A stretch of DNA of 64,000 nucleotides from Mesorhizobium escarrei (GTDB taxonomy: Bacteria > Pseudomonadota > Alphaproteobacteria > Rhizobiales > Rhizobiaceae): NCBI RefSeq assembly GCF_935825525.1, contig NZ_CAKXZT010000119.1:115364-179363 (forward strand), read 5' to 3'. Numbering within the stretch: position 1 is the stretch's first letter; each line of letters opens with the position of its first letter. This document shows positions 1 through 9,189 of the stretch, piece after piece. The translations under genes and the position numbers were made by a program. The notes beneath the pieces are model-generated. The model was not told where the DNA came from and ran no database searches. It worked only from the letters and a program-made list of their open reading frames with translations.

Positions 1-18
1 CCCTCTGCCCTGCCGGAC

Positions 19-41
19 ATCTCCCCCGCAAGGGGGGAGAT
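19..41. repeat. short GC-rich palindrome (dispersed rhizobial type)
   Basis: A near-perfect hairpin: an ATCTCCCCC arm and a GGGGGGAGAT arm around a few bases. It lies just beyond the stop codon of the TusA-like gene, so it may act as that gene's 3' hairpin. The type is common between genes of Mesorhizobium (from memory); only one copy is seen in this window. Confidence 0.6.
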
Positions 42-78
42 TGGCAGCTTCGCCGCCGCCGCGTTGGCAGAAGAAGAC

Positions 79-354
79 TCAGCCGCCGCCGCGTTCGACG
101 AGGAAGCGATGGCCGCCCGATATCGCTGCCGTTTCGATCAATCGATGGCCGCTCTCGGTGCAGAAGGCGGGAATGTCGATGACGGCGAGGGGGTCAGTGG
201 TTTCGAGCCACAGGCGGCTGCCCGGCTGCATTGTGACCAACCGCTTTTTTGCCTTGAGCACGGGCAACGGGCAGTTCAGGCCTTTGAGGTCGTAGACGGC
301 GGCGGGGCTGGTTGAGGGCCTGTCTTCCTGGCCCCCATCTTCTTGTTCAGGCAT
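79..354 (-). CDS. TusA/SirA-like sulfurtransferase family protein
   Basis: A 91-residue protein with the sulfur-carrier signature Cys-Pro-Leu-Pro at residues 28-31, following the start of the typical fold (YDLKGLNCPLP). TusA-family proteins accept a persulfide on this cysteine and pass it to partners in tRNA thiolation, molybdenum cofactor or other sulfur pathways; which applies here cannot be told. The N-terminal 18 residues are acidic, Ser/Pro-rich and probably disordered. The ATG start lies just upstream of the stop of the transpeptidase gene on the same strand, five bases apart, so the two are probably co-transcribed with the transpeptidase gene first. Confidence 0.85.
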   Translation of the reverse strand: MPEQEDGGQEDRPSTSPAAVYDLKGLNCPLPVLKAKKRLVTMQPGSRLWLETTDPLAVIDIPAFCTESGHRLIETAAISGGHRFLVERGGG

Positions 355-359
355 GAAGC

Positions 360-1703
360 TCAGCCGCCGAACATGCCGAGCAGCTTCTTTTTCAGCCTTG
401 TCGTCCTGCTTTCATTGGCATTCACCGCCTGCGTTGCAGCCGGGGCGGCATCGGGGGTCGACGCGATTGTCGCGGTAGCGACAGGCGCTTCGGCAGCAGC
501 CCTGGCCTCCTCCTCTTCGGCCAGCGAATTGATCCTGGCCGTTTCCTTCTCGGCCAGAGCCTGAGCCTTGGCCGCCTGAGCCTTGGCCGCCTCTTTCTCG
601 GCCTTGGCTGCTTCTATCGCGGCAAGCCTTTGCTCCTCGGCCTTCTGCTTGGCGGCTTTCTCGGCGTCGAGCGCGGCCATCTTGCGGCCCGCCGGCGAAT
701 CGATGCGGCCCATGCGCGCCGTCGCCGTCACCGAGCCGTCGGCGTTGAACGAAGGCGGATCGATCGGCACGCGTTCGCCGCGGGCGCGCTTCTTCGACCA
801 CTCGGAAACGATGCTGGCTTCCTTGATCCCGGCGATGGTCGGCTTGGGCGCCGGCACGCTGGCCTTGACCGCGCCGTTGAAAGCGGCTTCGTAGGTGCTC
901 TGATAGGCATTGAAGGCGCTCTTCAGCGAATCCGGCTGCGTCGTCATGGGGCAGGCGCCGGTCGGATCGAAGGTCTCGCCGTCAGCCGCGACCTGGTTGA
1001 AGACATAGCGCTTCTCGCAGACATCGACCTTCGGCGGCACTTTGGTGATCTCGAAATTGTCGTAGCCGACCTTCAGCATCTTCCAGAATTCGTAGTTCGG
1101 ATCCTTGCGATAGCGCGCCATGTTGGCGGCGGTCATGCGGAACGGAAAGGCCTGGATCTGGAACTCGGTCTGCCCGCCCTGGAAAGCGTCGCGGCCGAAG
1201 GCGTAGATCTGCTCGATCTGCGCGTCGGTCATCGAATAGCAGCCCGACGACGAGCAGGCGCCATGGACCATCAGATGCGAACCGGTGCGGCCATTGGCGC
1301 GATCGTAGACGTTGGGGTAGCCGATGTTGAAGGCAAGGTGGTAGCTCGACCGCGGATTCATCTGCGCCGGACGGACCGTATAGAAGCCTTCCGGCGCCTG
1401 GCGGTCGCCTTCGGTGTATTTGGGGCCCAGCTTGCCCGACCATTTGCAGATGTCGTAGCTGGCGACCAAATCGTAGCGGCCGTTGGTCTTGGCCTTCCAG
1501 ATCTCGAGCTTGCCCTCTTCCTTGAAGATGCGGGCCATCACCGGCGAGGTGCGGGTCATCCCCTTGGCCTTCATGCTGGCCAGGATCTTGTCGGGCAGCG
1601 GCTTGTTGGCGTGGGGGGCAAAATCCTTCATCGAAGAATCATTGCAGCCGGCGACGCCTATCGCGGCAATCAGAAGTGCGGTGCGGGCGAGCTTTGCAAA
1701 CAT
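360..1703 (-). CDS. YafK-like L,D-transpeptidase lipoprotein with coiled-coil tail
   Basis: 447 residues. The N-terminus is a lipoprotein signal with lipobox VAGC (Cys20). The YkuD-type catalytic motif is HGACSSSGCY at residues 147-156, with Cys155 the expected nucleophile; the following SMTD matches the YafK branch, which in E. coli acts on peptidoglycan crosslinks and on Braun lipoprotein attachment. The family is usually near 250 residues; here about 200 extra residues follow, including an Ala/Lys/Glu-rich predicted coiled coil at roughly 345-408. It should sit on the periplasmic side of a membrane and act on the cell wall. The catalytic call is firm, the tail's role unknown. The 290 bases upstream hold its promoter region and one palindrome. 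Confidence 0.85.
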   Translation of the reverse strand: MFAKLARTALLIAAIGVAGCNDSSMKDFAPHANKPLPDKILASMKAKGMTRTSPVMARIFKEEGKLEIWKAKTNGRYDLVASYDICKWSGKLGPKYTEGDRQAPEGFYTVRPAQMNPRSSYHLAFNIGYPNVYDRANGRTGSHLMVHGACSSSGCYSMTDAQIEQIYAFGRDAFQGGQTEFQIQAFPFRMTAANMARYRKDPNYEFWKMLKVGYDNFEITKVPPKVDVCEKRYVFNQVAADGETFDPTGACPMTTQPDSLKSAFNAYQSTYEAAFNGAVKASVPAPKPTIAGIKEASIVSEWSKKRARGERVPIDPPSFNADGSVTATARMGRIDSPAGRKMAALDAEKAAKQKAEEQRLAAIEAAKAEKEAAKAQAAKAQALAEKETARINSLAEEEEARAAAEAPVATATIASTPDAAPAATQAVNANESRTTRLKKKLLGMFGG

Positions 1704-1930
1704 GGGTATGGCTTTGTCTTTTCTTTCGGACCGCAGGCATCAGCGCCGTCAGGCCCAACCTAAGCCCGTTAACCTTGAAAATTCCTTACCGCAAGCGCCG
1801 GGCCTTCTGGCAATCCGATTGAAACGAACGCAGCGGCATTTTTGTGGCGGAAGTGCTCAATCTCGCCACATTGCGGCGCTGACACCCGTATTGCGGTCCG
1901 TCCAATTGAAATCCACCGGCCTTGCTTGAC

Positions 1931-1991
1931 CATGATCTTTTCCGAAAGCGGTTTCCACTTTTGCTCCGCTGGCCTTCGTTTCGGGATAATG
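1931..1991. repeat. palindromic repeat (CATGATC/CCGAAA family) at the accA stop
   Basis: Imperfect inverted repeat with CATGATC...CCGAAA on one side and TTTCGGGATAATG on the other. It begins two bases after the accA stop codon (TAG, read on the minus strand). Similar units lie at 10176, 23789, 25017, 27372 and 30143. The remaining bases from 1704 to 1930 show no gene. Confidence 0.7.
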
Positions 1992-1992
1992 T

Positions 1993-2943
1993 CTAGAGGT
2001 TTCGGCCCATAGAAAGGTATTTCTCGCGGCGCTGCTCGCGAAAATCGGTGTTGGCGCCGGAGAATTCCTTCATCGTTTTCGCAATGAGATCGCCGGTGGC
2101 GGCAATCACTGTTTCCGGGCCACGATGGGCGCCGCCGAGCGGTTCGGGAACGATGGCGTCGATGATCTTCAGCTCCAGCAGATCCTGGGCGGTGATCTTC
2201 ATGTTGGTCGCCGCATCCTTCGAGCGGGTGGTGTCGCGCCACAGGATCGAGGCGGCGCCCTCCGGCGAGATCACCGAATAGATGGCGTGCTCGAGCATGT
2301 AGACGCGGTTGGCGGTGGCGATCGCGATGGCGCCGCCCGAGCCGCCTTCGCCGATGACCACCGAGATCGACGGCACCTTCAGGCCGAGACAGGCCGAGGT
2401 CGAGCGGGCGATGGCTTCCGCCTGGCCGCGCTCCTCGGCATTGACGCCGGGATAGGCGCCGGCCGTGTCGACCAGCGTCAGCAACGGGATATTGAATCGG
2501 TCGGCGAGTTCCATCAGCCGCACCGCCTTGCGATAGCCCTCCGGCCGCACCGAGCCGAAATTATGTTTTAGCCGGCTGGCCGTGTCCGAGCCCTTTTCCT
2601 GGCCGATGATCGCCACCGGCTCGCCGCGGAAGCGGGCGAAGCCGCCGACGATCGCCTGGTCCTCGCCGAAATTGCGGTCGCCGGCAAGCGGCGTGAAATC
2701 GTTGAACAGGCCCTTGATGTAGTCGACGCAATGCGGCCTGTCCGGATGGCGCGCCACCTGCACTTTCTGCCACGGGGTCAGTGCCTTATAAGTGTCGCGC
2801 AAGGCGTCGCGCACGCGTTTCTCGAGCCGGCTGATCTCATCGCCGACGTCGACAGCCTCGCCATTCTCGGCGAGCTTCTTCAACTCGAGAATCTTGCCTT
2901 CAAGATCGGCGACCGGCTTTTCGAAATCGAGGTAATTGTACAT
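1993..2943 (-). CDS. accA: acetyl-CoA carboxylase carboxyltransferase subunit alpha
   Basis: 316 residues, beginning [18 protein letters not shown], the standard length and start for alphaproteobacterial AccA; an in-frame upstream extension to 3027 is rejected because it adds non-homologous sequence. The carboxyltransferase core is visible with [11 protein letters not shown] and the [11 protein letters not shown] segment that bind acyl-CoA. With AccD it transfers carboxybiotin's carboxyl group to acetyl-CoA, giving malonyl-CoA for fatty acid synthesis in the cytoplasm. It follows xerD on the same strand by about 100 bases. A palindrome closes its 3' end. Confidence 0.97.
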   Translation of the reverse strand: MYNYLDFEKPVADLEGKILELKKLAENGEAVDVGDEISRLEKRVRDALRDTYKALTPWQKVQVARHPDRPHCVDYIKGLFNDFTPLAGDRNFGEDQAIVGGFARFRGEPVAIIGQEKGSDTASRLKHNFGSVRPEGYRKAVRLMELADRFNIPLLTLVDTAGAYPGVNAEERGQAEAIARSTSACLGLKVPSISVVIGEGGSGGAIAIATANRVYMLEHAIYSVISPEGAASILWRDTTRSKDAATNMKITAQDLLELKIIDAIVPEPLGGAHRGPETVIAATGDLIAKTMKEFSGANTDFREQRREKYLSMGRNL

Positions 2944-3042
2944 GCTTGGGCGGACCGATAAGCCGGGAGGCAATGACTGACGGAACCTGGGAAATAGAGG
3001 CTCCGGGCGGTGGAACGTCGTCCTCACATAGCGATATGACGC

Positions 3043-3960
3043 CTAGTCGGCAAGCGGATGATGATCGTTGACCAGCCGCACCAGCCGCTCCTCCAGCACA
3101 TGTGTGTAAATCTGCGTCGTTGAAATATCGGCATGGCCGAGCAACTGCTGCACGGCCCTGAGATCGGCGCCGTTCTGCAGGAGATGGCTGGCAAATGCAT
3201 GGCGCAGCACATGCGGCGATATTTTCGCCGAGGCGATGCCGGCCCGCGCGGCAAGGCCCTTCAGGTCGCGGGCGAAGACCTGCCTGGAGAGATGGCCACT
3301 GTCGCTTGCCGCCGGAAACAGGAACGGGCTATCTGCCAAAGCCGGCACTGTTGTACGGGCAGCGAGCCAGGCCCGCATCGCCACGCGCGCCTTTGCCGAC
3401 AGCGGCACCATACGTTCCTTGTCACCCTTGCCGCGCACCATGAAGAAACGATCGTCGCGCAGCGCCACCGTCACCGGCAGGCCGACCAGTTCGGAAACCC
3501 GCAGGCCGGTGGCGTAGAGCACCTCGACCAGCGCATGCAGGCGCAGCGCCGCCAGGCCGTCGCCATCGTTCAGCGAGGCGTCAGCCGCCTCCTGCGCCGC
3601 ACGGTCGATCAGCTTGCCGGTGTCGGCCTCGCTCATCGTCTTCGGCAGCGGCCGGCCCTTCTTCGGACTGTCCAGGGTTCCGGTCGGGTCGTCGCGGCGC
3701 AGGCCTTCAGCATAGAGGAACTTGAAGAACTGGCGGATCGCCGACAGCTTGCGCGCCTGCGAGGTGGCGGCAAAACCGCGTGCGGCTATATCGTCGAGAT
3801 AGTTGCGGATATCGGCGGCGGCGGCGCCAGCGAGCCCGCCGTCGATCTCGACTGACGCGTCTTCGAGGTCGCGGCGATAGCTGGAAAGCGTGTTTTCGGC
3901 AGCGCCGCGCTCGGCGCTCATCATTTCCAGAAAGGCTTCGATGCGGGCCGCGCTGTTCAT
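3043..3960 (-). CDS. xerD: site-specific tyrosine recombinase XerD
   Basis: 305 residues, the usual size. The N-terminal SAM-like DNA-binding domain spans about residues 1-95. The catalytic domain carries Arg in [12 protein letters not shown], the [12 protein letters not shown] box, [16 protein letters not shown] with the nucleophilic Tyr, and a conserved C-terminal tail. With XerC it resolves chromosome dimers at dif during division. The position beside accA and the aroK-aroB cluster is the usual one in Rhizobiales, which supports XerD rather than a phage integrase. Four bases separate it from the small membrane protein gene that precedes it on the minus strand. Confidence 0.95.
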   Translation of the reverse strand: MNSAARIEAFLEMMSAERGAAENTLSSYRRDLEDASVEIDGGLAGAAAADIRNYLDDIAARGFAATSQARKLSAIRQFFKFLYAEGLRRDDPTGTLDSPKKGRPLPKTMSEADTGKLIDRAAQEAADASLNDGDGLAALRLHALVEVLYATGLRVSELVGLPVTVALRDDRFFMVRGKGDKERMVPLSAKARVAMRAWLAARTTVPALADSPFLFPAASDSGHLSRQVFARDLKGLAARAGIASAKISPHVLRHAFASHLLQNGADLRAVQQLLGHADISTTQIYTHVLEERLVRLVNDHHPLAD

Positions 3961-3965
3961 GTCTC

Positions 3966-4118
3966 TCAGTTTTTCTTGGGAATAAGCTTTTCGGCAGGGA
4001 TGCGCACGCTCATTTCGGCCGTTCTCGGCTCGACGAACATCGCCAGAGCGAACATCGCGCCATAGACAATGCCGGCCAGAATCGTGAGCGTCACGACAAA
4101 GCGGAACAGTGTCGGCAT
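3966..4118 (-). CDS. small single-pass membrane protein
   Basis: A 50-residue protein, [20 protein letters not shown] onward, with one hydrophobic helix at about residues 5-28 and a short positively charged tail ending IPKKN. The ATG at 4116-4118 is preferred over an upstream in-frame start (4262) whose extra 48 residues are polar and not family-like. It lies four bases ahead of xerD on the same strand, so it is probably the first gene of that transcript, and is divergent from aroK. Small proteins of this kind at this locus are common in rhizobia; no function is assigned. Confidence 0.75.
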   Translation of the reverse strand: MPTLFRFVVTLTILAGIVYGAMFALAMFVEPRTAEMSVRIPAEKLIPKKN

Positions 4119-4325
4119 CAATTTTCGCCCGTCTTGTTGTTCTGCGTTTCCAAACCCTGTGCCCTTATGAGACGCCAATCCGGCCAATTCAAGGGCGAAG
4201 CTCGGACCCGCCGCCGCGCCACGCTTGACGCAATCAGGCTTTTGATGTCGATACGCCGGCAAAGAGGGCCCAAGCAGGCATCGTGGGCTAGCTCATGAAA
4301 GCCTGCCTGGATTGTTTGGCTTGTC

Positions 4326-4367
4326 GCAGGTTCTGTCGCAAACCTGGGATACTTTTACGGAACCTGC
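4326..4367. repeat. inverted repeat upstream of aroK
   Basis: Perfect 8-base arms GCAGGTTC (4326-4333) and GAACCTGC (4360-4367), separated by 26 bases that contain a further AACCTG. It lies 20 bases before the aroK start in the 268-base divergent region, where an operator or leader hairpin could act. No known regulator is assigned. Confidence 0.5.
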
Positions 4368-4386
4368 TTGGAAACATCATGGTGTC

Positions 4387-4992
4387 ATGAACGCGCTGCC
4401 AGCCAATCCTCCCGATGAGAGCCATGCTGCGCTGCTCGGCCGGCTGGGCAGCCGTTCCATTGTCTTTGTCGGCCTTATGGGCGCCGGCAAGACGGCGATC
4501 GGGCGCAAGGTGGCGGCGATGCTGGGACTGCCTTTCATGGACAGTGATCAGGAGATCGAAAGCGTGTCGCGGATGAGCGTCCCGGAACTGTTCGAACGCT
4601 ATGGAGAGCCCGAATTCCGGGCGCTGGAGCAGCGCGTCATCCTGCGCGTATTGGAACACGGCCCGCAGGTGCTGTCGACGGGCGGCGGCGCCTTCATGAG
4701 CGCGCAGACGCGGGAGGCCATTGCCGGCCATGGCGTCTCGGTTTGGCTGAAGGCCGAGATCGACCTTCTGATGGACCGCGTTTCCAAGAAGCAGAACCGG
4801 CCGCTGCTGAAAAGCGCCGATCCGCGTGCCGTGATCGAGCGGTTGATGGCCGAGCGCTATCCGGTCTACGCAACCGCCGATGTCACCGTGCCGACCCGCG
4901 ACGATCGCAAGGAGATCATCGCCGCCGAGGTGGTGAACGCGCTTTGCGGGCATTTCGGCGTGGCAGCCGCGACAGGCGAGGCGCGCTCGTGA
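4387..4992 (+). CDS. aroK: shikimate kinase
   Basis: 201 residues from ATG 4387. A P-loop GLMGAGKT lies at residues 29-36, followed by the shikimate-binding DSDQEIE and a GGGAF segment typical of shikimate kinases, and a LID with KKQNRPLL. It phosphorylates shikimate at O3 in chorismate and aromatic amino acid synthesis. An upstream in-frame start (4312) would add 25 residues outside the family. The stop codon overlaps the GTG start of aroB (GTGA), so the two are translationally coupled. The N-terminal extension of about 20 residues before the kinase fold is usual in rhizobia. Confidence 0.96.
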   Translation: MNALPANPPDESHAALLGRLGSRSIVFVGLMGAGKTAIGRKVAAMLGLPFMDSDQEIESVSRMSVPELFERYGEPEFRALEQRVILRVLEHGPQVLSTGGGAFMSAQTREAIAGHGVSVWLKAEIDLLMDRVSKKQNRPLLKSADPRAVIERLMAERYPVYATADVTVPTRDDRKEIIAAEVVNALCGHFGVAAATGEARS

Positions 4993-6152
4993 GCAGCAAT
5001 GCGACAGTCACCGTCGAAGTCGGGCTCGGCGATCGCGCCTATGACATATTGATCGGCTCCGGCCTGCTGTTGCGCGCCGGCACCGAGATTTCGCGCCGCC
5101 TGCCCGGCACGCGCGCCGCGGTGGTCACCGACGTCAATGTCGCCGCGGCACACCTCGAGACGTTGAAGGCCGGCCTTGAAAAGGGCGGCATCCAGCCCGC
5201 CGTCATCACACTGCCGGCGGGGGAAAAGACCAAGAGTTTCGCGCATCTCGAAGAGGTAGTGGACGGCGTGCTCGCCGCAAGACTGGAACGCGGCGATGTC
5301 GTCGTCGCGCTCGGTGGCGGTGTCATAGGCGATCTGGCCGGATTTGCCGCCGGCATCGTGCGCCGCGGCATGAATTTCGTGCAGATCCCGACTTCGCTGC
5401 TGGCGCAGGTCGACTCTTCCGTCGGCGGCAAGACCGGCATCAACAGTGCGCGCGGCAAGAACCTCGTCGGCGTCTTCCATCAGCCGAAACTGGTGCTGGC
5501 CGACACCGAAGTGCTCGACACGCTGCCGATCCGGGAATTCCGGGCGGGCTACGCCGAACTCGCCAAATACGGGCTCATCGATCGCCCCGACTTCTTCGCC
5601 TGGTTGGAGGAAAACTGGGGCAAAGTGTTCGCCGGCGGCCCGGAGCGGACCGAGGCCATCGCCGAAGCCTGCCGCGCCAAGGCCGATGTCGTCGGCCGCG
5701 ACGAGTTCGAGACCGGCGACCGCGCGCTGCTCAATCTCGGCCACACCTTCGGCCACGCGCTCGAGGCCGCCACCCGATATGACAGCGCCCGTCTCGTCCA
5801 CGGCGAGGGAGTCGCCATCGGCATGGCGCTGGCTTATCGCTTTTCGTCACGCCTCAACCTGGCAAGTCCCGACGATGCGGTGCGCGTCGAGGCGCATCTT
5901 CGCGCCGTTGGCCTGCCATGGCGCATGGCCGATATTCCGGGAGAATTGCCTGACGCTGAAGCGCTGCTTGCCTTCATCACCCAGGACAAGAAGGTATCGC
6001 GCGGCGCGCTGACCTTCATCCTGACGCGCGGCATCGGCCAGGCCTTCATCGCCAGGGATGTGCCGGCGTCGGAAGTGCTGTCGTTTCTGACGGAGAACCA
6101 TCCGGGTCAGCAGAAGAGCCGCCCGGGTCGGCCGAGAGGCCGACCGGGATGA
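4989..6152 (+). CDS. aroB: 3-dehydroquinate synthase
   Basis: 387 residues from a GTG start that overlaps the aroK stop. It shows the NAD-binding [32 protein letters not shown], and the zinc-ligand regions [11 protein letters not shown] and [10 protein letters not shown]. It converts DAHP to 3-dehydroquinate in the shikimate pathway. The last dozen residues ([12 protein letters not shown]) are unlike the family and are encoded by a GC-rich hairpin, so the C-terminus looks altered locally. The stop overlaps the start of the CorC-like gene, so all three genes are probably one operon. Confidence 0.96.
   Translation: MSSNATVTVEVGLGDRAYDILIGSGLLLRAGTEISRRLPGTRAAVVTDVNVAAAHLETLKAGLEKGGIQPAVITLPAGEKTKSFAHLEEVVDGVLAARLERGDVVVALGGGVIGDLAGFAAGIVRRGMNFVQIPTSLLAQVDSSVGGKTGINSARGKNLVGVFHQPKLVLADTEVLDTLPIREFRAGYAELAKYGLIDRPDFFAWLEENWGKVFAGGPERTEAIAEACRAKADVVGRDEFETGDRALLNLGHTFGHALEAATRYDSARLVHGEGVAIGMALAYRFSSRLNLASPDDAVRVEAHLRAVGLPWRMADIPGELPDAEALLAFITQDKKVSRGALTFILTRGIGQAFIARDVPASEVLSFLTENHPGQQKSRPGRPRGRPG
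6122..6148 (+). repeat. GC-rich hairpin inside the aroB 3' end
   Basis: Arms CCCGGGTCGGCC and GGCCGACCGGG (one bulged G) around a GAGA loop. The hairpin encodes the last residues of AroB and ends exactly one base before the ATG of the next gene, so there is no room for a free ribosome-binding site. There is no T-tract, so it is not a classic terminator. Confidence 0.75.
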
Positions 6153-7042
6153 ATGAGGCCGGCTGGATTGTCGCTGCTGTCCTGGCCGGGCTCGGTCTGC
6201 TCGCTTTTGCCTTTCGCGCGCGCCTGCTCGCTGCCTTCGGCTATGAACTGCAGCGCATCGAGCCGCAGCATTCGAACCATGATGAATCGCACGGCGCCGT
6301 CGACGATTTTCGACGCGACGGCCAGGTGGTGCGCGAGGGTCGCGCCCGCATCGGCCGCCTGTCCGATCTCGACGAACTCGAAGTGTCCGATGTCATGGTC
6401 CACCGCACCAACATGCGCTCGGTGAATGCCGACAATGCGCCGGAGGCGGTGGTGCGCGAGATCCTGCAGAGCCCGCATACCCGCATGCCCTTGTGGAAGG
6501 GCTCGCTCGACAATATCGTCGGCGTGCTGCATGCCAAGGACCTGCTGCGCGCGTTGAACGATGTCGGCAACGACTTTTCCAAGATCGACGTGATGAAGAT
6601 CGCTTCAAAACCGTGGTTCGTGCCCGATACCACGACGCTGCAGGAACAGCTCAACGCCTTCCTGCGGCGCAAGGCGCATTTCGCAATCGTCGTCGACGAG
6701 TATGGCGAGGTCGAGGGCCTGGTGACGCTGGAGGACATCATCGAGGAGATCGTCGGCGAGATCGCCGACGAGCACGATATCGACGTGCAGGGCGTCAAGC
6801 AGGAAGCCGACGGCTCGGTCGTCGTCGATGGCACTGTGTCGATCCGCGACCTGAACCGGGCGCTCGACTGGGACCTGCCGGACGAAGAAGCCACCACCAT
6901 TGCCGGTCTTGTCATCCACGAGACGCAATTGATCCCCGACGAGAAGCAGGCGTTCACATTTCACGGCAAGCGCTTCGTCGTCATGAAGCGCGACAAGAAC
7001 CGGATCGCAAGGCTGAGGATCAGGCCGGCCGGCGAGATTTAG
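6149..7042 (+). CDS. CorC/HlyC-type CBS-domain protein lacking the CNNM membrane domain
   Basis: 297 residues. After one hydrophobic helix (about residues 5-24) comes a short charged linker, then the conserved start [14 protein letters not shown], a CBS pair (about 85-210, with TRMPLWKG and [19 protein letters not shown]) and a CorC_HlyC domain at the C-terminus. Full rhizobial homologues at this locus are near 430 residues, with an N-terminal CNNM/DUF21 membrane domain (from family knowledge); most of that domain is absent here. E. coli CorC (about 292 residues) is naturally CNNM-free, so the protein may still work as a soluble or anchored form. A role in Mg/Co efflux or stress is known for relatives only. 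It overlaps aroB by four bases. Confidence 0.85.
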   Translation: MNEAGWIVAAVLAGLGLLAFAFRARLLAAFGYELQRIEPQHSNHDESHGAVDDFRRDGQVVREGRARIGRLSDLDELEVSDVMVHRTNMRSVNADNAPEAVVREILQSPHTRMPLWKGSLDNIVGVLHAKDLLRALNDVGNDFSKIDVMKIASKPWFVPDTTTLQEQLNAFLRRKAHFAIVVDEYGEVEGLVTLEDIIEEIVGEIADEHDIDVQGVKQEADGSVVVDGTVSIRDLNRALDWDLPDEEATTIAGLVIHETQLIPDEKQAFTFHGKRFVVMKRDKNRIARLRIRPAGEI

Positions 7043-7133
7043 TTCTGGTAGTAGTTCGGGTAGGTTCTTTCGCGGCTAACCAATCCTGACTGGACGCTCG
7101 CCGCGCCGGCACTTTCGACTGGGCTGGCTGGAG

Positions 7134-7943
7134 ATGACGGTGATCGATCGGCGAACCCTGCTTTTGATGTCGATGGCTTTGTTGACGGACAGCGCTTCAG
7201 CGGCGTCGCGCCGGCTTTCGCCATCTCCGCAAACCGTTGACTACGGACCGGCCAGGCTCGACATCTACGCGCGCACGGGCGAAAACTCCCTGCCTGTGAT
7301 CCTTTTCATCCATGGCGGTGCCTGGCGCGCCGGCAGTCGCAGCAACGTCGACGTCAAGCCGGACTTCCTGCTCGACAATGGCTTCTGCTTCGTCTCGATC
7401 GACTACCGGATGCTGCCCGAGGCTGATGTCGCCACCCAGGCCAATGATGTCGAGCAGGCCTATCGCTACGTGCGCGCCACCATCGCCGGATACGGCGGCG
7501 ATCCGAACCGGATAGCGGTGATGGGCCATTCGGCCGGCAGCCATCTCGCCGCACTGACCGGGCTGCGCGGCGGCCTGCCCGGCGTCGCGGCGCTGGTACT
7601 GAACGATACCAGGGCTTATGATCTGGAGGCGCTTGCGAGGAGCGGCGGCATGACACCGGCCTATGCAAAGGCCTTTCCCGACCCGGCGCAGTGGCGAGCG
7701 CTGTCGCCTGCCACCCATGTCGGGAGCCGCAAACATCCGCCGACCTTCATCGCCTATTCGCGCGCAATGGGTCGTGCGGCAGCCTCACGGGCCTTCGCCG
7801 AGCGCCTGCAGGCGATCGGAACGGAGGTGACACTGTTCGACGGCAGCGCCTATTCGCACATGTCGATCAATCGCGATTTCGGCGACGAAGGCGACGCCCT
7901 GACCCGTGCGGTGATGATTTTCCTGAAGGCGGCGCTTGGCTGA
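7134..7943 (+). CDS. alpha/beta hydrolase (HGG carboxylesterase type)
   Basis: 269 residues. The N-terminus DRRTLLLMSMALLTDSASA looks like a secretion signal, possibly Tat-type because of the twin Arg. The oxyanion-hole HGGAW is at residues 60-64 and the nucleophile elbow GHSAG at 131-135 (Ser133); His242 in YSHMS is the likely catalytic His. This is the hormone-sensitive-lipase/BD-FAE-like branch of esterases. The substrate cannot be told. It stands alone between the CorC-like gene and the convergent bolA gene. Confidence 0.85.
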   Translation: MTVIDRRTLLLMSMALLTDSASAASRRLSPSPQTVDYGPARLDIYARTGENSLPVILFIHGGAWRAGSRSNVDVKPDFLLDNGFCFVSIDYRMLPEADVATQANDVEQAYRYVRATIAGYGGDPNRIAVMGHSAGSHLAALTGLRGGLPGVAALVLNDTRAYDLEALARSGGMTPAYAKAFPDPAQWRALSPATHVGSRKHPPTFIAYSRAMGRAAASRAFAERLQAIGTEVTLFDGSAYSHMSINRDFGDEGDALTRAVMIFLKAALG

Positions 7944-7946
7944 GGC

Positions 7947-8249
7947 CTACCACCTGGTCTTTTCGTCCGGCGCGGCCGGCTCGATCGCCAGCGCATGGAC
8001 ACCAGCCTTCAATTCGTCGGCCAGCAATGCGTTGACCGCACGGTGGCGCTCAATGCGGCTCATGCCGGCAAAGGCTGAGGAGACGATGCGGACGCGGAAA
8101 TGCGTCTCACCGGTGCCGTCATAGGTGCCGTGATGGTCGGAGTCCTGATGGTGATGGCCGGCATGGAGATGGCTTTCGTTGATGATGACCAGCCGCTCCG
8201 GCGAAAACGCCTTCTTCAACTTGCCTTCCATCGTCGACTGTATGGACAT
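7947..8249 (-). CDS. BolA family protein
   Basis: 100 residues with the BolA fold: the N-terminal helix SIQSTMEGKLKKAFSPERL, VIINESHLHAGHH, then GETHFRVRIVSSAFAGMSRIERHRAVNALL. A His/Asp-rich loop (HHHQDSDHHG) is inserted between strands. BolA proteins pair with monothiol glutaredoxins in iron-sulfur trafficking and act in stress morphology. It is convergent with the hydrolase gene (3-base gap) and divergent from the J-domain gene across 200 bases, the usual rhizobial order bolA / J-domain / cobS. Confidence 0.93.
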   Translation of the reverse strand: MSIQSTMEGKLKKAFSPERLVIINESHLHAGHHHQDSDHHGTYDGTGETHFRVRIVSSAFAGMSRIERHRAVNALLADELKAGVHALAIEPAAPDEKTRW

Positions 8250-8452
8250 TCGTACTTCCCTTCACCACATATGGCCGGCGCATGAACCCCGAAAATCGGC
8301 GCCCTTTGCGCGTCCGGAAGGACGCGCGGTGCCGCCGCCCGCGACAAAATTCGCCGATCGCCCGCTTTATGCCGCGATTCAGCGGTTAGGGCGATCATCG
8401 CGAAAATGTCAATTCTTGTTTCGCACCAGCGAACAGCCCATAAATGGGTGAG

Positions 8453-9073
8453 ATGAAACCGTACCCCAAATATTTTGAGAAAATTCGCATCCGCCCGGAG
8501 AAGGATGCGGAGCTGAAGTCTCGTTCGCCGATCTGCCAGTGGGACGGTTGCAAGGAGGCCGGCACCCATCGCGCGCCGGTCGGGCGCATGAAGGAGGGCG
8601 AATATTTTCAGTTCTGCTTCGATCATGTGCGCGAGTACAACAAGGGCTTCAATTATTTCTCCGGTGTCCCCGATACCGAGATCGCCCGCTTCCAGAAGGA
8701 AGCGATGACCGGCCACCGGCCAACCTGGAAGATGGGCGTCAACGGCGCCTCGACGCGCTCCTCGCCCGATTTCGCCCAGCAGCGCTCCGGCCGCGCCGGC
8801 TACTACAACCGCATGCGCGATCCGTTCGACCTGTTCAAAGGCCCGAAGGATCCACGCGAGGCGCGTGAGCGCAAGGCCAAGCCGCTTGAGGCCAAGGCGC
8901 TGGAAACGCTTGGCCTTGATACAAAGGCGACTGGCAAGGATATCAAGGCGCGTTATAAGGAACTGGTGAAACGCCACCATCCGGATGCGAATGGCGGCGA
9001 CAGAGGTTCGGAAGACCGGTTCCGCGATGTGCTCCAGGCCTATCGCGTGCTCAAGCAGGCAGGATTGTGCTGA
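8453..9073 (+). CDS. J-domain protein with an N-terminal Cys/His module
   Basis: 206 residues from the ATG at 8453 (MKPYPKYFEKIRIRP); an ATG three codons earlier is possible. The C-terminal 65 residues are a J domain with helix II KARYKELVKRHHPD and the HPD triad, which stimulates Hsp70 ATPase. The N-terminal part holds C28-x4-C33 and C55-x2-H58, a possible zinc site, and the conserved FNYFSGVPDTEIARFQKEA. J-domain at the C-terminal end is opposite to DnaJ itself. It lies between bolA and cobS, as in other rhizobia. The client is unknown. Confidence 0.9.
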   Translation: MKPYPKYFEKIRIRPEKDAELKSRSPICQWDGCKEAGTHRAPVGRMKEGEYFQFCFDHVREYNKGFNYFSGVPDTEIARFQKEAMTGHRPTWKMGVNGASTRSSPDFAQQRSGRAGYYNRMRDPFDLFKGPKDPREARERKAKPLEAKALETLGLDTKATGKDIKARYKELVKRHHPDANGGDRGSEDRFRDVLQAYRVLKQAGLC

Positions 9074-9088
9074 GCGACCTCCGTGTCG

Positions 9089-9115
9089 TTTTCCAACTTT
9101 CATAAGGTTGGAAAA
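9089..9115. repeat. hairpin between the J-domain gene and cobS
   Basis: Nine-base perfect arms TTTTCCAAC and GTTGGAAAA with a nine-base loop. It sits 16 bases after the J-domain stop and 75 bases before cobS. Without a T-run on the plus strand it is either a weak terminator or a leader hairpin. Confidence 0.55.
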
Positions 9116-9189
9116 GGCTTTAAGACCGCCCCCGAACAAAATCGATTGCCGGCGAAGTCAGGCGTTCGCCCGTGGAGACGTTGATAGAG

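Noticed and set aside
4360-4375. SOS-like GAAC-N7-GAAA near aroK
   Set aside because: The second half-site deviates from GAAC, and shikimate genes are not LexA targets; the inverted repeat explains the sequence better.
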